Positions 1-6,284 of a DNA stretch of 9,020 nt are shown in pieces. Positions within the stretch are counted from its first letter, which is position 1. The number at the start of each line of letters is the position of its first letter. This DNA is from CAYVKM01 sp964452045 (lineage in GTDB: Bacteria; Calditrichota; Calditrichia; RBG-13-44-9): NCBI GenBank assembly GCA_964452045.1, contig CAYVKM010000118.1, positions 1 through 9,020 on the forward strand, written 5' to 3'. The notes beneath the pieces are model-generated. The model was not told the origin of the DNA, did not search any database, and saw only the letters and a program-made list of their open reading frames with translations. Made by a program: the position numbers and the translations under genes.

Positions 1-659
1 ATCAATTGTGCTTCGGATATGGCCATATAAATCCCGGCCGGATGTTCTAAAAGAAGTGGCAAAGGATATCTGATCTCTGCTGGGATTGAATCGATACTTG
101 TATAAATTGCATAGTTACCTTCAAAATGCGTATTCCGGCCTAATACCAGTCCATAAACTTTACAGTCATTGGTTAAATTAAAATTTGTTAATTCAGAGGT
201 AATCATAAAATCTTTAATGTTAGTCTGTTGGGGGATAACATAGCGAAACGCTACTCCATCATTAAAGACTCTTCCGATAATTTCTAATTCTCTGCCTTTT
301 TCATTTGCTTCTTTTAATAACAGGCGGACTTGATTGTAGTGATTATGTACTTCACTGCTTTTACCAAACGGTACTTTATAGGTCTCATCTGCCGTGCTAT
401 AAATTGCGTCTTCAATAATTATATTTTCCGCAAATGCACCGCATTGTTTAAATTCAAGGCCCAGTTCGGAATCTTCTATGATTAACTCATTCTTGAATGA
501 GATGTTGTAGTATAGCCTGTTTCCATTATCCTCTTTTACACCTAATTGAAGTTGTATCCGGTTATCAGGGGATTTAATGACAATATTTTTAGATATTTTA
601 GCAAATGATAGACAATTAATAACAAGTACTATTAAAACCGATAAGATCACTTTTTTCAT
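1..659 (-). CDS. Glycoside hydrolase family 97, N-terminal part (cut by window edge)
   Basis: The first 219 codons of a secreted glycosidase; the rest lies beyond the left edge. Residues 1-20 form a signal peptide (MKK, hydrophobic core, cleavage after SFA). The remainder matches the GH97 N-terminal beta-sandwich domain: SPDNRIQLQL (30-39), LYYNISFKN (49-57), SELGLEF (64-70), NHYNQVRLLLKE (106-117), GRVFNDGVAFRY (129-140), then HFEGNYAIYTSID (178-190) and YPLPLLLEHPAGIYMAISEAQL (split here at 198-207 and 208-219) leading to the catalytic barrel. GH97 enzymes are alpha-glucosidases or alpha-galactosidases; the residues that decide retaining or inverting mechanism are outside the window. The ATG at 659 has an AAAGGG ribosome-binding site. 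It is preceded by an attC-like repeat and, further up, by a TTGACA-type dispersed repeat. The family call is from recognition of its conserved blocks, without a search. Confidence 0.88.
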   Translation of the reverse strand, partial: MKKVILSVLIVLVINCLSFAKISKNIVIKSPDNRIQLQLGVKEDNGNRLYYNISFKNELIIEDSELGLEFKQCGAFAENIIIEDAIYSTADETYKVPFGKSSEVHNHYNQVRLLLKEANEKGRELEIIGRVFNDGVAFRYVIPQQTNIKDFMITSELTNFNLTNDCKVYGLVLGRNTHFEGNYAIYTSIDSIPAEIRYPLPLLLEHPAGIYMAISEAQL

Positions 660-681
660 TCTTACAATACCCTTTCATTAT

Positions 682-762
682 TGCTAACGACTATGGTACA
701 ATTTGGCCCGAAGGCATCCAGAGCATGATTATTTCAAAACTAAAAAATTTGAGATGGTTATC
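682..762 (-). repeat. attC-like intergenic repeat, copy R1
   Basis: An 81-nt block that aligns without gaps to 3226-3306 (about 56 of 81 positions identical by eye). Read on the minus strand it contains CTCAAATT, TTTAGTT, CCTTCG and ends in CGTTAGC, 18 nt before the GH97 start codon. Its last 35 nt also align without gaps to 5700-5734. CTAACGAC (684-691) can pair with GTTGTTGG (770-777) across about 95 nt. The two non-Watson-Crick pairs are G-T wobbles on the plus strand but C-A mismatches on the minus strand. Integron attC sites are recombined as the folded bottom strand, which would be the plus strand here. Clear inner L boxes were not found. Confidence 0.5.
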
Positions 763-784
763 TAACGCTGTTGTTGGTTATTAG

Positions 785-889
785 TATAATTTTAAAATAT
801 CAAACGGTCTTAATTTAATGTTTCTGCAATCAGAAACAAATTTTTATATCCGGAAAGTTTTTAACCACGGTTCAAAATATTCTTGTTAA
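785..889 (-). repeat. Dispersed repeat with hairpin and TTGACA-like core, copy C
   Basis: About 105 nt that align almost without gaps to 6285-6390 (offset 5500, one single-base gap near the end). Shared blocks include TATAAT at the left end, ACGGTC, AATTTAATGT, CAGAAACAAATTTTTATATC and the core read on the minus strand as TTRACAAxAATA. A perfect hairpin GTTTCTG-CAAT-CAGAAAC sits at 820-837. The copy lies about 125 nt upstream of the GH97 start, so it could be a promoter and leader for that gene. Copy C has TTAACA where the others have TTGACA. Confidence 0.65.
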
Positions 890-935
890 AGGTTTATTTG
901 TGTAAGGGGGTTAGAAAAACTTGCCGGAAAACCAA

Positions 936-995
936 CACCGATGGTAGCCGGGAATCCGGTTACCGGTGCCATGAGTGCCTGCCTGCTGCAGGCAG
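936..995. other. Two consecutive strong hairpins
   Basis: Hairpin 1 (936-968): CACCG and GTAGCCGG pair with CCGGTTACCGGTG around a GAAT loop, with a small bulge and one G-T pair. Hairpin 2 (979-995): perfect 7-bp stem CTGCCTG / CAGGCAG with a three-base CTG loop. The G+C content is much higher than in the surroundings. On the minus strand hairpin 1 is followed by TTGGTTTTCC, so terminator activity is possible, but the tautomerase gene upstream already has a better terminator. They could instead be part of a mobile repeat (REP-like) unit. Confidence 0.45.
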
Positions 996-1269
996 AAAAT
1001 CACAAGTCTGATCAGAAATATTCGTTAGTCAAAAGCGATTGAAAAAGAATAAATAATTTCTCGGGCTGGAATACTTTTTCCTCTTGTCGAAGATCCCGTT
1101 TTGGGGGACTCTTTAGGACAAATATATGTTAGGATTTAAATTATTACCATATTAGTATGTGTATTATATTCATTAATTAAATTAGATAATTAACTACAAT
1201 CGAATCAGAAGTTCTGTAAATATGAATGAACATTTGGGTGAATGGAGAGTGAATTCTGATAAAATCTAC
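996..1269. other. Intergenic, nothing recognised
   Basis: Between the hairpins and the tautomerase terminator I see no open reading frame with a ribosome-binding site, no tRNA and no repeat shared with the rest of the window. The segment is very AT-rich from about 1130 to 1200. Confidence 0.5.
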
Positions 1270-1308
1270 TTATAGCTCTGTCACGCTAAGACCGGGACAG
1301 AGCTATAA
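1270..1308 (-). terminator. Hairpin terminator of the tautomerase gene
   Basis: A perfect 13-bp inverted repeat: TTATAGCTCTGTC at 1270-1282 and its complement at 1296-1308, around a 13-nt loop. It starts 12 nt after the tautomerase stop codon. The T tract on the minus strand is weak and slightly displaced (AGATTTTATC), so it may be a hairpin that protects the mRNA 3' end as much as an intrinsic terminator. Confidence 0.7.
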
Positions 1309-1320
1309 ATGTGTTGATCC

Positions 1321-1542
1321 TTATTTTTTACCTGCTGCTAAAGCCTTTGCATCATCGGTTGTTAATGGATTTCCGGCAATTCCCCAGTCACCACTTTTAA
1401 CCTCTTCCAATACACACCAAGTCACGGGGCGCATATTTTCACCTTCGATGGAAACCATCGTGTCAGTGAGTTTTTTTATGATTTCAGACTTTTGGGCTTG
1501 AGTGAATACGCCTTCAATAATCTTAACATTTATAAATGGCAT
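1321..1542 (-). CDS. 4-oxalocrotonate tautomerase family protein
   Basis: A 73-residue protein starting MPFINVKIIEGVF. In this superfamily the initiator Met is removed and Pro1 acts as the general base in keto-enol tautomerisation. A frame-compatible ATG four codons upstream (1554) is rejected because it would bury the proline, and because GAGG lies at the right distance from the ATG at 1542. After the beta-strand come the helix (QKSEIIKKLTDTMVSIEG), the second strand (VTWCVLEEV) and the tail GDWGIAGNPLTTDDAKAL. This tail is longer than in the 62-residue classical enzyme and typical of a common bacterial subfamily. The physiological substrate is unknown. The gene is a single unit with its own terminator, and no aromatic-degradation genes lie nearby. 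Confidence 0.88.
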   Translation of the reverse strand: MPFINVKIIEGVFTQAQKSEIIKKLTDTMVSIEGENMRPVTWCVLEEVKSGDWGIAGNPLTTDDAKALAAGKK

Positions 1543-1588
1543 TTGAAACCTCATATATATAGTAGGACACCTTTATTTAGCATTTTAT

Positions 1589-1616
1589 TTATCGGCGTAT
1601 CCAGTTTAACCGATAA
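1589..1616. other. Hairpin upstream of the tautomerase gene
   Basis: TTATCGG at 1589-1595 pairs with CCGATAA at 1610-1616 (7 bp, 14-nt loop), about 50 nt ahead of the tautomerase start. It could be a 5'-leader structure or chance pairing. The rest of 1617-1804 is AT-rich sequence in which I recognise nothing else. Confidence 0.3.
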
Positions 1617-1804
1617 TTGCTGATATATTATAGGGGAATTTATCCTCTTATAAATTCAATATACCTTCATTAATCCGTAATTCCTATTTATATTGTTGAA
1701 ACAAAAATTTATAATGAAAGCAAAAGTATCAAAATTTATGAAATTCAAAGCTTTTAAAAGAGATAAGAATTTACTGCATAATTCTTTTTTTTCTTTGCGT
1801 AAGT

Positions 1805-2099
1805 TTAGTAATTGATACTGATATTCCCACTAATCCAAATAACAAGCATAATACTTAGTGCTAAAGTAAAAAGCCAAGACCATTTCTTTTCGCCCACAAT
1901 CCATAAATAATAAAGAATGTAAATAAATCCAATAAAATCAGTCCTGGAATCAGATAATTATTAAAGGGAGAATCGTTAAGAAATTAAATTGGAATTTGAA
2001 ATTGAAGTTGGATCAATGACTAAAACAAAACCATCTAAAAGTCCTTCTAATCCTTGTAAAAGCAATAATATAAAGACCTAATAAACACGACCAAATTGA
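1805..2099 (-). pseudogene. Frame-broken remnant of a small integral membrane protein
   Basis: No single frame is open, but successive minus-strand frames join into one sensible protein. They read WSCLLGLY (about 2095), then LLLLQGLEGLLDGFVLVIDP in a second frame (to a stop at 1976), then LNDSPFNNYLIPGLILLDLF (from about 1980) in another, then GEKKWSWLFTLALSIMLVIW (from about 1894) ending at a stop at 1805. The block 'W-NDSPF-xYLIPGLIL ... YGLW ... KKWSW' is familiar from small uncharacterised membrane proteins of several helices. At least three frameshifts are needed, no start codon with a ribosome-binding site is visible, and the C-terminus seems short. Neighbouring genes have intact frames, which argues for real decay rather than poor sequence. 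Confidence 0.6.
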
Positions 2100-2138
2100 A
2101 TATAGTAAAGGGCTTTTATTAAAAGCAACGCCTTGCCG

Positions 2139-2217
2139 AAATTAGGTTTATTGAAAGATGGATTGTTTTTTTGTCAGAGATTATACTTTGCTGAAATAAA
2201 GGCCTTAAACCTAATTT
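2139..2217. repeat. Perfect 12-bp inverted repeat, 55 bp apart
   Basis: AAATTAGGTTTA at 2139-2150 is the exact complement of TAAACCTAATTT at 2206-2217. The right arm ends one base before the stop codon of the transglutaminase-like gene. It may form the 3' hairpin of that transcript. The arms are too far apart for a classical terminator, and there is no transposase between them. Confidence 0.45.
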
Positions 2218-3192
2218 TCAATATGATGAATCTGTAGGTTTCTGCCAGAACAAAGCTTCGTCGTTTATATAAAATATTTTCTTGCCCTTATCAGTCATTT
2301 TGGGTCCCTGCAGAAGCTCCTCCTGGTACCCGTCCGGAATCAATTCAAAAAACTCCCTGATAGGTTTGGAATCCTGATTGAACATGCTGTTTCTCGGGCA
2401 ACGGATTTTGAAGATAAAATCTGAGAGAAACCATTTATAATCTGCTCCTTCGATAAAGTTTCTCAAGTTCGCCCATGCTTCCGTGAAGCCGCTTCTGTCG
2501 GTGTGTATAGTATTCAAGGGCTCACCTGCAATCAGACGTCGTCGAATTTCCATCACTCCCAGAATATTGCCCTTCTCGTCCGTAACATAGACACCGAAAT
2601 CCGGATCCATGAGAATCCATTTGTCTAATGTGTGAGAGTAAACTGAGGTGATAAAGTGGCTCTCGCGCTCCTCATGTAAATGAGGTAAGAGGTGGGTATG
2701 GCGGGAGTAGAATCCCATGGAGAGGTATACTTCGTTGAGAATGGCGGTCTTCATGTAGCAATTGATTTGCTTGTGTTCAACTTGAGCCATACGTATAAAG
2801 GAAAATGCGTTACGTTTTGTGGGAATGGCAGGTTCATTGGCATGCTCTGCCAGACGATACACCCAATTCATCAGGTTGATAATCCGATCTATTTCCGATC
2901 CCTGACCGGCGACTGTTTCCAAATCATAAATATCACGAAGTTTCTTTAGGCTATCATCCGTTGCCTCAGCGTAGTAGTATTTAACATCAACAGGATATCC
3001 GGTAGCTCGTGCTGAAAAGACAGGATGATTTTTCAAAAGGGCCATCCATTCATTCCCCAGGGATATACATTCGCTGCGCTCTTGAGCTAAAGGAATTATA
3101 ATCCAAACTGTAATAACTACAAGGACAATAGCTAAAAGAGAAAAGAAAAAGATTTTGACATTCCTGGTTTTCATTTTTTTTATCCAATCCAT
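2218..3192 (-). CDS. Membrane-anchored transglutaminase-like superfamily protein
   Basis: A 324-residue protein with a positively charged N-terminus and one transmembrane segment (about 14-36, IFFFSLLAIVLVVITVWIII). The rest is therefore probably on the outer face of the inner membrane. The papain-like transglutaminase core is suggested by three blocks in order: Cys145 in QINCYMKTAILNEVYLSMGF, His179 in ESHFITSVYS and Asp196 in KWILMDPDFGVYVTDEKGN. This matches the Cys-His-Asp triad and the 'W-x-hydrophobic-D-P' signature. Such domains act as proteases, cross-linkers or substrate binders; which applies here is unknown. I see no Shine-Dalgarno sequence at the ATG (3192) or at the in-frame ATG six codons in (3174), so the start is uncertain. 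It is preceded by an attC-like repeat (R2). Confidence 0.75.
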   Translation of the reverse strand: MDWIKKMKTRNVKIFFFSLLAIVLVVITVWIIIPLAQERSECISLGNEWMALLKNHPVFSARATGYPVDVKYYYAEATDDSLKKLRDIYDLETVAGQGSEIDRIINLMNWVYRLAEHANEPAIPTKRNAFSFIRMAQVEHKQINCYMKTAILNEVYLSMGFYSRHTHLLPHLHEERESHFITSVYSHTLDKWILMDPDFGVYVTDEKGNILGVMEIRRRLIAGEPLNTIHTDRSGFTEAWANLRNFIEGADYKWFLSDFIFKIRCPRNSMFNQDSKPIREFFELIPDGYQEELLQGPKMTDKGKKIFYINDEALFWQKPTDSSY

Positions 3193-3225
3193 ATTTAATA
3201 TTGCAAACTCATACTTAAGGCTATA

Positions 3226-3306
3226 CCCTAAAGACCAGGATATAAAATGGTACGAAGGTTTGCACAGAATAGTTGTTTAACAACTAAAGAATTTGAGAGG
3301 TTAATC
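3226..3306 (-). repeat. attC-like intergenic repeat, copy R2
   Basis: Aligns without gaps over 81 nt to 682-762 and, over its last 35 nt (3226-3260), to 5700-5734. Shared blocks on the minus strand are CTCAAATT, TTTAGTT, CCTTCG, CC and TTTAG. The terminal CGTTAGC of the other copies is CTTTAGG here, so this copy is degenerate. It contains a local palindrome TAGTTG-TTTAA-CAACTA (3270-3286). It lies 33 nt ahead of the transglutaminase-like gene. Confidence 0.5.
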
Positions 3307-3324
3307 TCGAAATTCAAGAAATCC

Positions 3325-3345
3325 CAAGCTCTTCAAATCAGCTTG
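3325..3345 (-). terminator. Weak hairpin after the SnoaL-like lipoprotein gene
   Basis: CAAGCT (3325-3330) pairs with AGCTTG (3340-3345) about 23 nt beyond the stop codon at 3369. An alternative pairing CTTCAA / TTGAAG overlaps it. Only GGGATTTC follows on the minus strand, so intrinsic termination would be weak. Confidence 0.3.
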
Positions 3346-3368
3346 AAGCCCCATCGTGGTATAAAAAA

Positions 3369-3878
3369 TTACTCAGTTTTCGGACCGCCCGGTGGAAACA
3401 GGCCCATTTGAGTAAGCATGGCCAGGTTATCCCATTCGACCCAGAGCTCTGCGATCCGACCTTCTTCAGTGCGGAAGATGCTGATGAATTTGCTCTCCAC
3501 CGACTTTCCGGTGGGCTGAAATTCACCCATGGGACCGGTAAACGTTCCTGAATAGGTAGCATAGGCGGCAACCTTGTCACCTTCGGCGATAAGCATTTCA
3601 AGCGTGATCTTCTGGTCGGGTATGCTTACCAGGAATGACTCCTGCAATTTTTTAAACTCATCGCGGGATTTCACCTGAACATTCGGTGTGGCCTGACAGT
3701 GTCGGGTAAAATTGTCGGTGAGTAGTTCATCGAAAGCATCCCAGTCGGCAGCGTTGGTGGCTGCAGTAAATCGCTGAATCAGGTTCTTGTTGGCATTGAG
3801 TTGATCTGATGCAGAGGGACCGCAAGTAACCAATAATGCGGCAAAGATCAGAGTGATTATCAGGTAAGATTTAACCAT
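3369..3878 (-). CDS. SnoaL/NTF2-fold lipoprotein (ester cyclase-like)
   Basis: A 169-residue protein. The start at 3878 is chosen because GGAGGAAATC directly precedes it. A longer frame from 3917 would overlap the DinB stop and spoil the signal peptide. Residues 1-18 are a lipoprotein-type signal (YLIITLIFAALLVTC) with Cys19 as the likely lipidated residue, although Thr at -1 is less usual than Gly, Ala or Ser. The rest is an NTF2/SnoaL alpha+beta barrel: NLIQRFTAATNAADWDAFDE (32-51), a helix with FKKLQESFLVSIPDQKIT (75-92), GDKVAAYATYSGTFTG (100-115), and the end strands SKFISIFRTEEGRIAELWVEWD (split as 129-140 and 141-150). The fold hosts polyketide cyclases, isomerases and many proteins of unknown role. 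It lies 26 nt after the DinB gene, so both are probably one operon. Confidence 0.82.
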   Translation of the reverse strand: MVKSYLIITLIFAALLVTCGPSASDQLNANKNLIQRFTAATNAADWDAFDELLTDNFTRHCQATPNVQVKSRDEFKKLQESFLVSIPDQKITLEMLIAEGDKVAAYATYSGTFTGPMGEFQPTGKSVESKFISIFRTEEGRIAELWVEWDNLAMLTQMGLFPPGGPKTE

Positions 3879-3904
3879 GATTTCCTCCAATTTAAATTGA
3901 ATGA

Positions 3905-4429
3905 TTACATTCCCCATAAATGACTTGTATTTACTGGTTTCCCCTGAAGCTTCAAATAGTAATACAATTGACCCTTATGTTGCTTGAGATGTTCAATCAT
4001 CTGAAGCAGGCGATGTCCAAGAATTATCTCAGTTGGGTCCCAGGGAGCCGGTGCCACCGCATTGGCGAGTCTCTCTTCATCACACTGTTCCAGCATCTTA
4101 ATAGCTAATTCTTTATCTTCAGCTAAAAGTTGCTTCGCTTCCTTAACGCTTGCTATAGTTGGTAGCTTTTCCGCCGGGGGTAACATATCTTCCGGCGACA
4201 TAGTACTTAGATCAATTCCCTCTGGCATCCCCCAATCTCCAACCACAAATCCTTTTATGGCGGCACCACAGGCATCTGTCAAATGCCTGAGAACCTGACC
4301 GGCTGTCATCCAGTTGCTTCCTGGAGAAGGTTTCCATTCAAGGGAATCATCATTAACAAAATCCATCAATTCTTCTGTTACTTGATAAGTATGTTCAATT
4401 TCATTTTTTAGAAGCTCCTTCCAATTCAT
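3905..4429 (-). CDS. DinB family protein (four-helix metalloprotein), first copy
   Basis: A 174-residue soluble protein with the DinB/YfiT four-helix-bundle pattern. His49 lies in LRHLTDACG, and the HxxxH pair His147/His151 lies in EHLKQHKGQLYYYLKLQGKP, together forming the usual three-histidine metal site. The family includes thiol-dependent S-transferases (mycothiol, bacillithiol) and damage-inducible proteins; no substrate can be assigned. The start at 4429 has AAAGGAG at good spacing. It is the first gene of a likely operon with the SnoaL-like lipoprotein. A second, more distant DinB gene lies at 5805-6257. Confidence 0.85.
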   Translation of the reverse strand: MNWKELLKNEIEHTYQVTEELMDFVNDDSLEWKPSPGSNWMTAGQVLRHLTDACGAAIKGFVVGDWGMPEGIDLSTMSPEDMLPPAEKLPTIASVKEAKQLLAEDKELAIKMLEQCDEERLANAVAPAPWDPTEIILGHRLLQMIEHLKQHKGQLYYYLKLQGKPVNTSHLWGM

Positions 4430-4493
4430 TATTTCTCCTTTCTTTGGAAAATAATTTATCAGTTCAATTTAATTAGGGCTTCTATACATTATC

Positions 4494-4524
4494 ATTATAT
4501 GTTTTAAGATTCAAACTTATTCAA
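4494..4524 (-). promoter_or_regulatory. Candidate sigma-70 promoter of the DinB-SnoaL operon
   Basis: On the minus strand TTGAAT (4524-4519) and an exact TATAAT (4499-4494) are separated by 19 bp, about 65 nt upstream of the DinB start. The -10 match is perfect but the spacer is long. The region is AT-rich, so a chance match is possible. Confidence 0.35.
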
Positions 4525-4605
4525 GGCCAAATACGCGTAATGGAATTTTATTTCAGCAGCCGCATGGTCCTCGCGATCTGCTAAAACGATAGTTCGACGT
4601 CGGCA

Positions 4606-5250
4606 TCATTTTTTTTGGCCCCAATATTGAAATATCTTACTTTGATTACCGTTCATCGTTGGCGCCATTATTTCATTAAGTGATAGTTGATTGAATGGAG
4701 ATAAAAGTGTGGCAATCCATTGCCTTGAGTGATGTCGTAATACTGCGCCATCTTCAAGTTCGAATACACCATACACATTGTATTTTTTGTTATAAGCATC
4801 GTAGCGTACTTTGTTACGCTGGTCATCTTGCAAGAAATAATCACTGAGATGGATAAGGCCATTTGGCTTTAGCACACGCATTACAGAATTGATAAGGTCC
4901 CGTTGCCTTTGGTCGGTTGGAATACAGGTGAGTACGGCAAACATTATAACCACGTCAAAGGAGCTATCCTTCACCGGTATATCCTGGGAAACAAAGCACT
5001 TCAAATCGAGATGCGGAAATAAATTCCTGCCTTCCTGAATCATTTTATCTGACATGTCAATGCCGACTACATTCTGGTATCCTAATTCATTCAATTCATG
5101 ACAAAGCCGTCCGTATCCGCAGCCAACATCAAGTATGGAGGAAGTTATAGGCACAAATTCTTTAAAACTCGTCGTATTTAGTGGATGGGTGAACTTTTTC
5201 TCTCCGGCGACGCTGTTCCAATATTTGACTTGTTGATTCAATTCTCTCAT
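4606..5250 (-). CDS. Class I SAM-dependent methyltransferase
   Basis: A 214-residue protein. SAM-binding motif I is ILDVGCGYGRL (39-49), the acidic residue that binds the ribose is Asp65 in VVGIDMSDKM (61-70), the adenine-region motif is VSQDIPVKDSSFDVV (87-101), and the post-core motif is RVLKPNGLIHLSDYF (125-139). This is a Methyltransf_11/25-type Rossmann domain covering nearly the whole chain. The acceptor substrate cannot be told from the sequence. The start codon lies 7 nt after the stop of the SnoaL-like gene (5258-5686) and has no Shine-Dalgarno sequence of its own, which suggests translational coupling. The two genes therefore form an operon. Confidence 0.88.
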   Translation of the reverse strand: MRELNQQVKYWNSVAGEKKFTHPLNTTSFKEFVPITSSILDVGCGYGRLCHELNELGYQNVVGIDMSDKMIQEGRNLFPHLDLKCFVSQDIPVKDSSFDVVIMFAVLTCIPTDQRQRDLINSVMRVLKPNGLIHLSDYFLQDDQRNKVRYDAYNKKYNVYGVFELEDGAVLRHHSRQWIATLLSPFNQLSLNEIMAPTMNGNQSKIFQYWGQKK

Positions 5251-5257
5251 TATCTAA

Positions 5258-5686
5258 TTAGTCGAACCGATATAAGTAGTCCTGTTTTTGATCTTCCTCG
5301 ATTATTTTAAAACCTTCTGTCCAATCCGCATAGACTTGCCAATTTTTTACCTTTCCTTCCTTAATAACTGCTCTCCAGGCGGCTGGCATTTTTATGATAT
5401 TTTCAGGTACAAGCCCTCGTTTACCATTATAAGTGCCCGAGGCAGTTCCAAATGCCCCAACTATTTCATTTTCTTGTATGATATCTTCGATTTCAATTTT
5501 GTAGTCCGGAAACATTTTGAAATATGAACGCCAGCCTTTAATCATTTTCTGGCGTCCGGTTTCCTTTGTCCCTGAAGAATCAATAAAGGTATGATCTTCT
5601 GTCATTAGAGCTTCAAGCTCAAGTAGGTCCGCCTGATTGATTGCCTTTACAAATGTTTTGAAAACGGAAATCTCTTTGGTATCCAT
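5258..5686 (-). CDS. SnoaL-like / NTF2-fold protein, cytoplasmic
   Basis: A 142-residue protein without a signal peptide. The NTF2/SnoaL pattern is visible: FVKAINQADLLELEALMTED (12-31), the GW-x-SYFKMFPDYKIEIEDII block (51-70), VGAFGTASGTYNG (76-88), PAAWRAVIKEGKVKNWQVYAD (split as 101-112 and 113-121). The start at 5686 has GAGGA 8 nt upstream. It is first in an operon with the methyltransferase, so the pair may act on one small molecule, but no pathway is evident. It is only distantly similar to the lipoprotein at 3369-3878. Confidence 0.82.
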   Translation of the reverse strand: MDTKEISVFKTFVKAINQADLLELEALMTEDHTFIDSSGTKETGRQKMIKGWRSYFKMFPDYKIEIEDIIQENEIVGAFGTASGTYNGKRGLVPENIIKMPAAWRAVIKEGKVKNWQVYADWTEGFKIIEEDQKQDYLYRFD

Positions 5687-5699
5687 CTTTTTTTCCTCA

Positions 5700-5745
5700 G
5701 GGCTAACGGTTTGAGTATAACCGGCGCGAAGGTTTGAGAACCTTC
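5700..5745 (-). repeat. attC-like repeat end R3 with adjoining hairpin
   Basis: The 35 nt at 5700-5734 align without gaps to 682-716 and 3226-3260, keeping CCTTCG, CC and the terminal CGTTAGC on the minus strand. The outer half of the repeat is not recognisable. In its place CCTTCG is part of a perfect 18-nt hairpin GAAGGTT-TGAG-AACCTTC (5728-5745). The element ends 14 nt before the start codon of the SnoaL-like gene, and the GAGGA ribosome-binding site directly follows it. Confidence 0.45.
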
Positions 5746-5804
5746 AAGATGCCAGCTCATGGTACCAAGTGAGTGTCAAGTATATACCCGTTTTACTTGC
5801 TTAC

Positions 5805-6257
5805 TTAATTGTATTTTTCCCTTTTAAAATATATATAATCCGTTATAATTGGTTCTATTCCATTCTTTCTAAGGTCTGCAATTATTTGTCCTTTATGATG
5901 TGTGAGATGATTGGCAATATGAAATAAAATTTCATGAACGCTATTCACAATTTTTTTTCCTTTTGAGTTTTGGTAAATAATTTTAGTATTAAAATCGAAT
6001 TCTTCCAAAATGATTAAAGTATTCTGATAATTCTGATTATCCATGGATTGGCATATTTCTATTGAATGAACATTGTTTAATTCAACAGGCTTGGTTTTTA
6101 ATATTCTCGAATTCCAGATCTGATGTGCATTAATTGAGTGGGAAAACAAAAAGACACTTCTTTCGGAAACTTTATCTGAATTCTGAAGAAACAACTCGAG
6201 AAGTTTTTGATTCATATAATTGTGGTATTCAAAAATATCTTTAAAAAATGTTTTCAT
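5805..6257 (-). CDS. DinB family protein, second copy
   Basis: A 150-residue soluble four-helix-bundle protein. FSHSINAHQIWNSRI (38-52) supplies the first metal histidine (His40, or His45), and NHLTHHKGQIIADLRKNG (116-133) supplies the HxxxH pair (His117/His121). The end TDYIYFKR (139-146) is a common finish in a DinB subgroup. The start at 6257 has GAGGAAAT directly upstream. It is not a recent duplicate of the DinB gene at 3905-4429: only the motif residues match. Upstream lies dispersed repeat copy D, which may hold its promoter. A 118-nt gap with R3 separates it from the SnoaL-like gene. Confidence 0.85.
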   Translation of the reverse strand: MKTFFKDIFEYHNYMNQKLLELFLQNSDKVSERSVFLFSHSINAHQIWNSRILKTKPVELNNVHSIEICQSMDNQNYQNTLIILEEFDFNTKIIYQNSKGKKIVNSVHEILFHIANHLTHHKGQIIADLRKNGIEPIITDYIYFKREKYN

Positions 6258-6284
6258 ATTTCCTCAAATTTTTTACTCGCCTAA

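Noticed and set aside
1543..1554. Longer start for the tautomerase at 1554
   Set aside because: It would put four residues before the catalytic N-terminal proline.
2139..2217. 12-bp inverted repeat as the ends of a small transposable element
   Set aside because: Only 55 bp lie between the arms, no target duplication is evident and no second copy occurs in the window.
2692..2949. An 85-codon plus-strand open frame
   Set aside because: It lies wholly antisense to the transglutaminase-like gene, across its catalytic motifs, and shows no recognisable protein pattern.
3879..3917. Longer start for the SnoaL-like lipoprotein at 3917
   Set aside because: It would overlap the DinB stop codon and put 13 residues before the lipoprotein signal; GGAGGAAATC fits the start at 3878.
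682..5745. CRISPR array or tandem repeat explanation for the R1-R3 repeats
   Set aside because: The copies are imperfect, kilobases apart and tied to gene starts, not regularly spaced.
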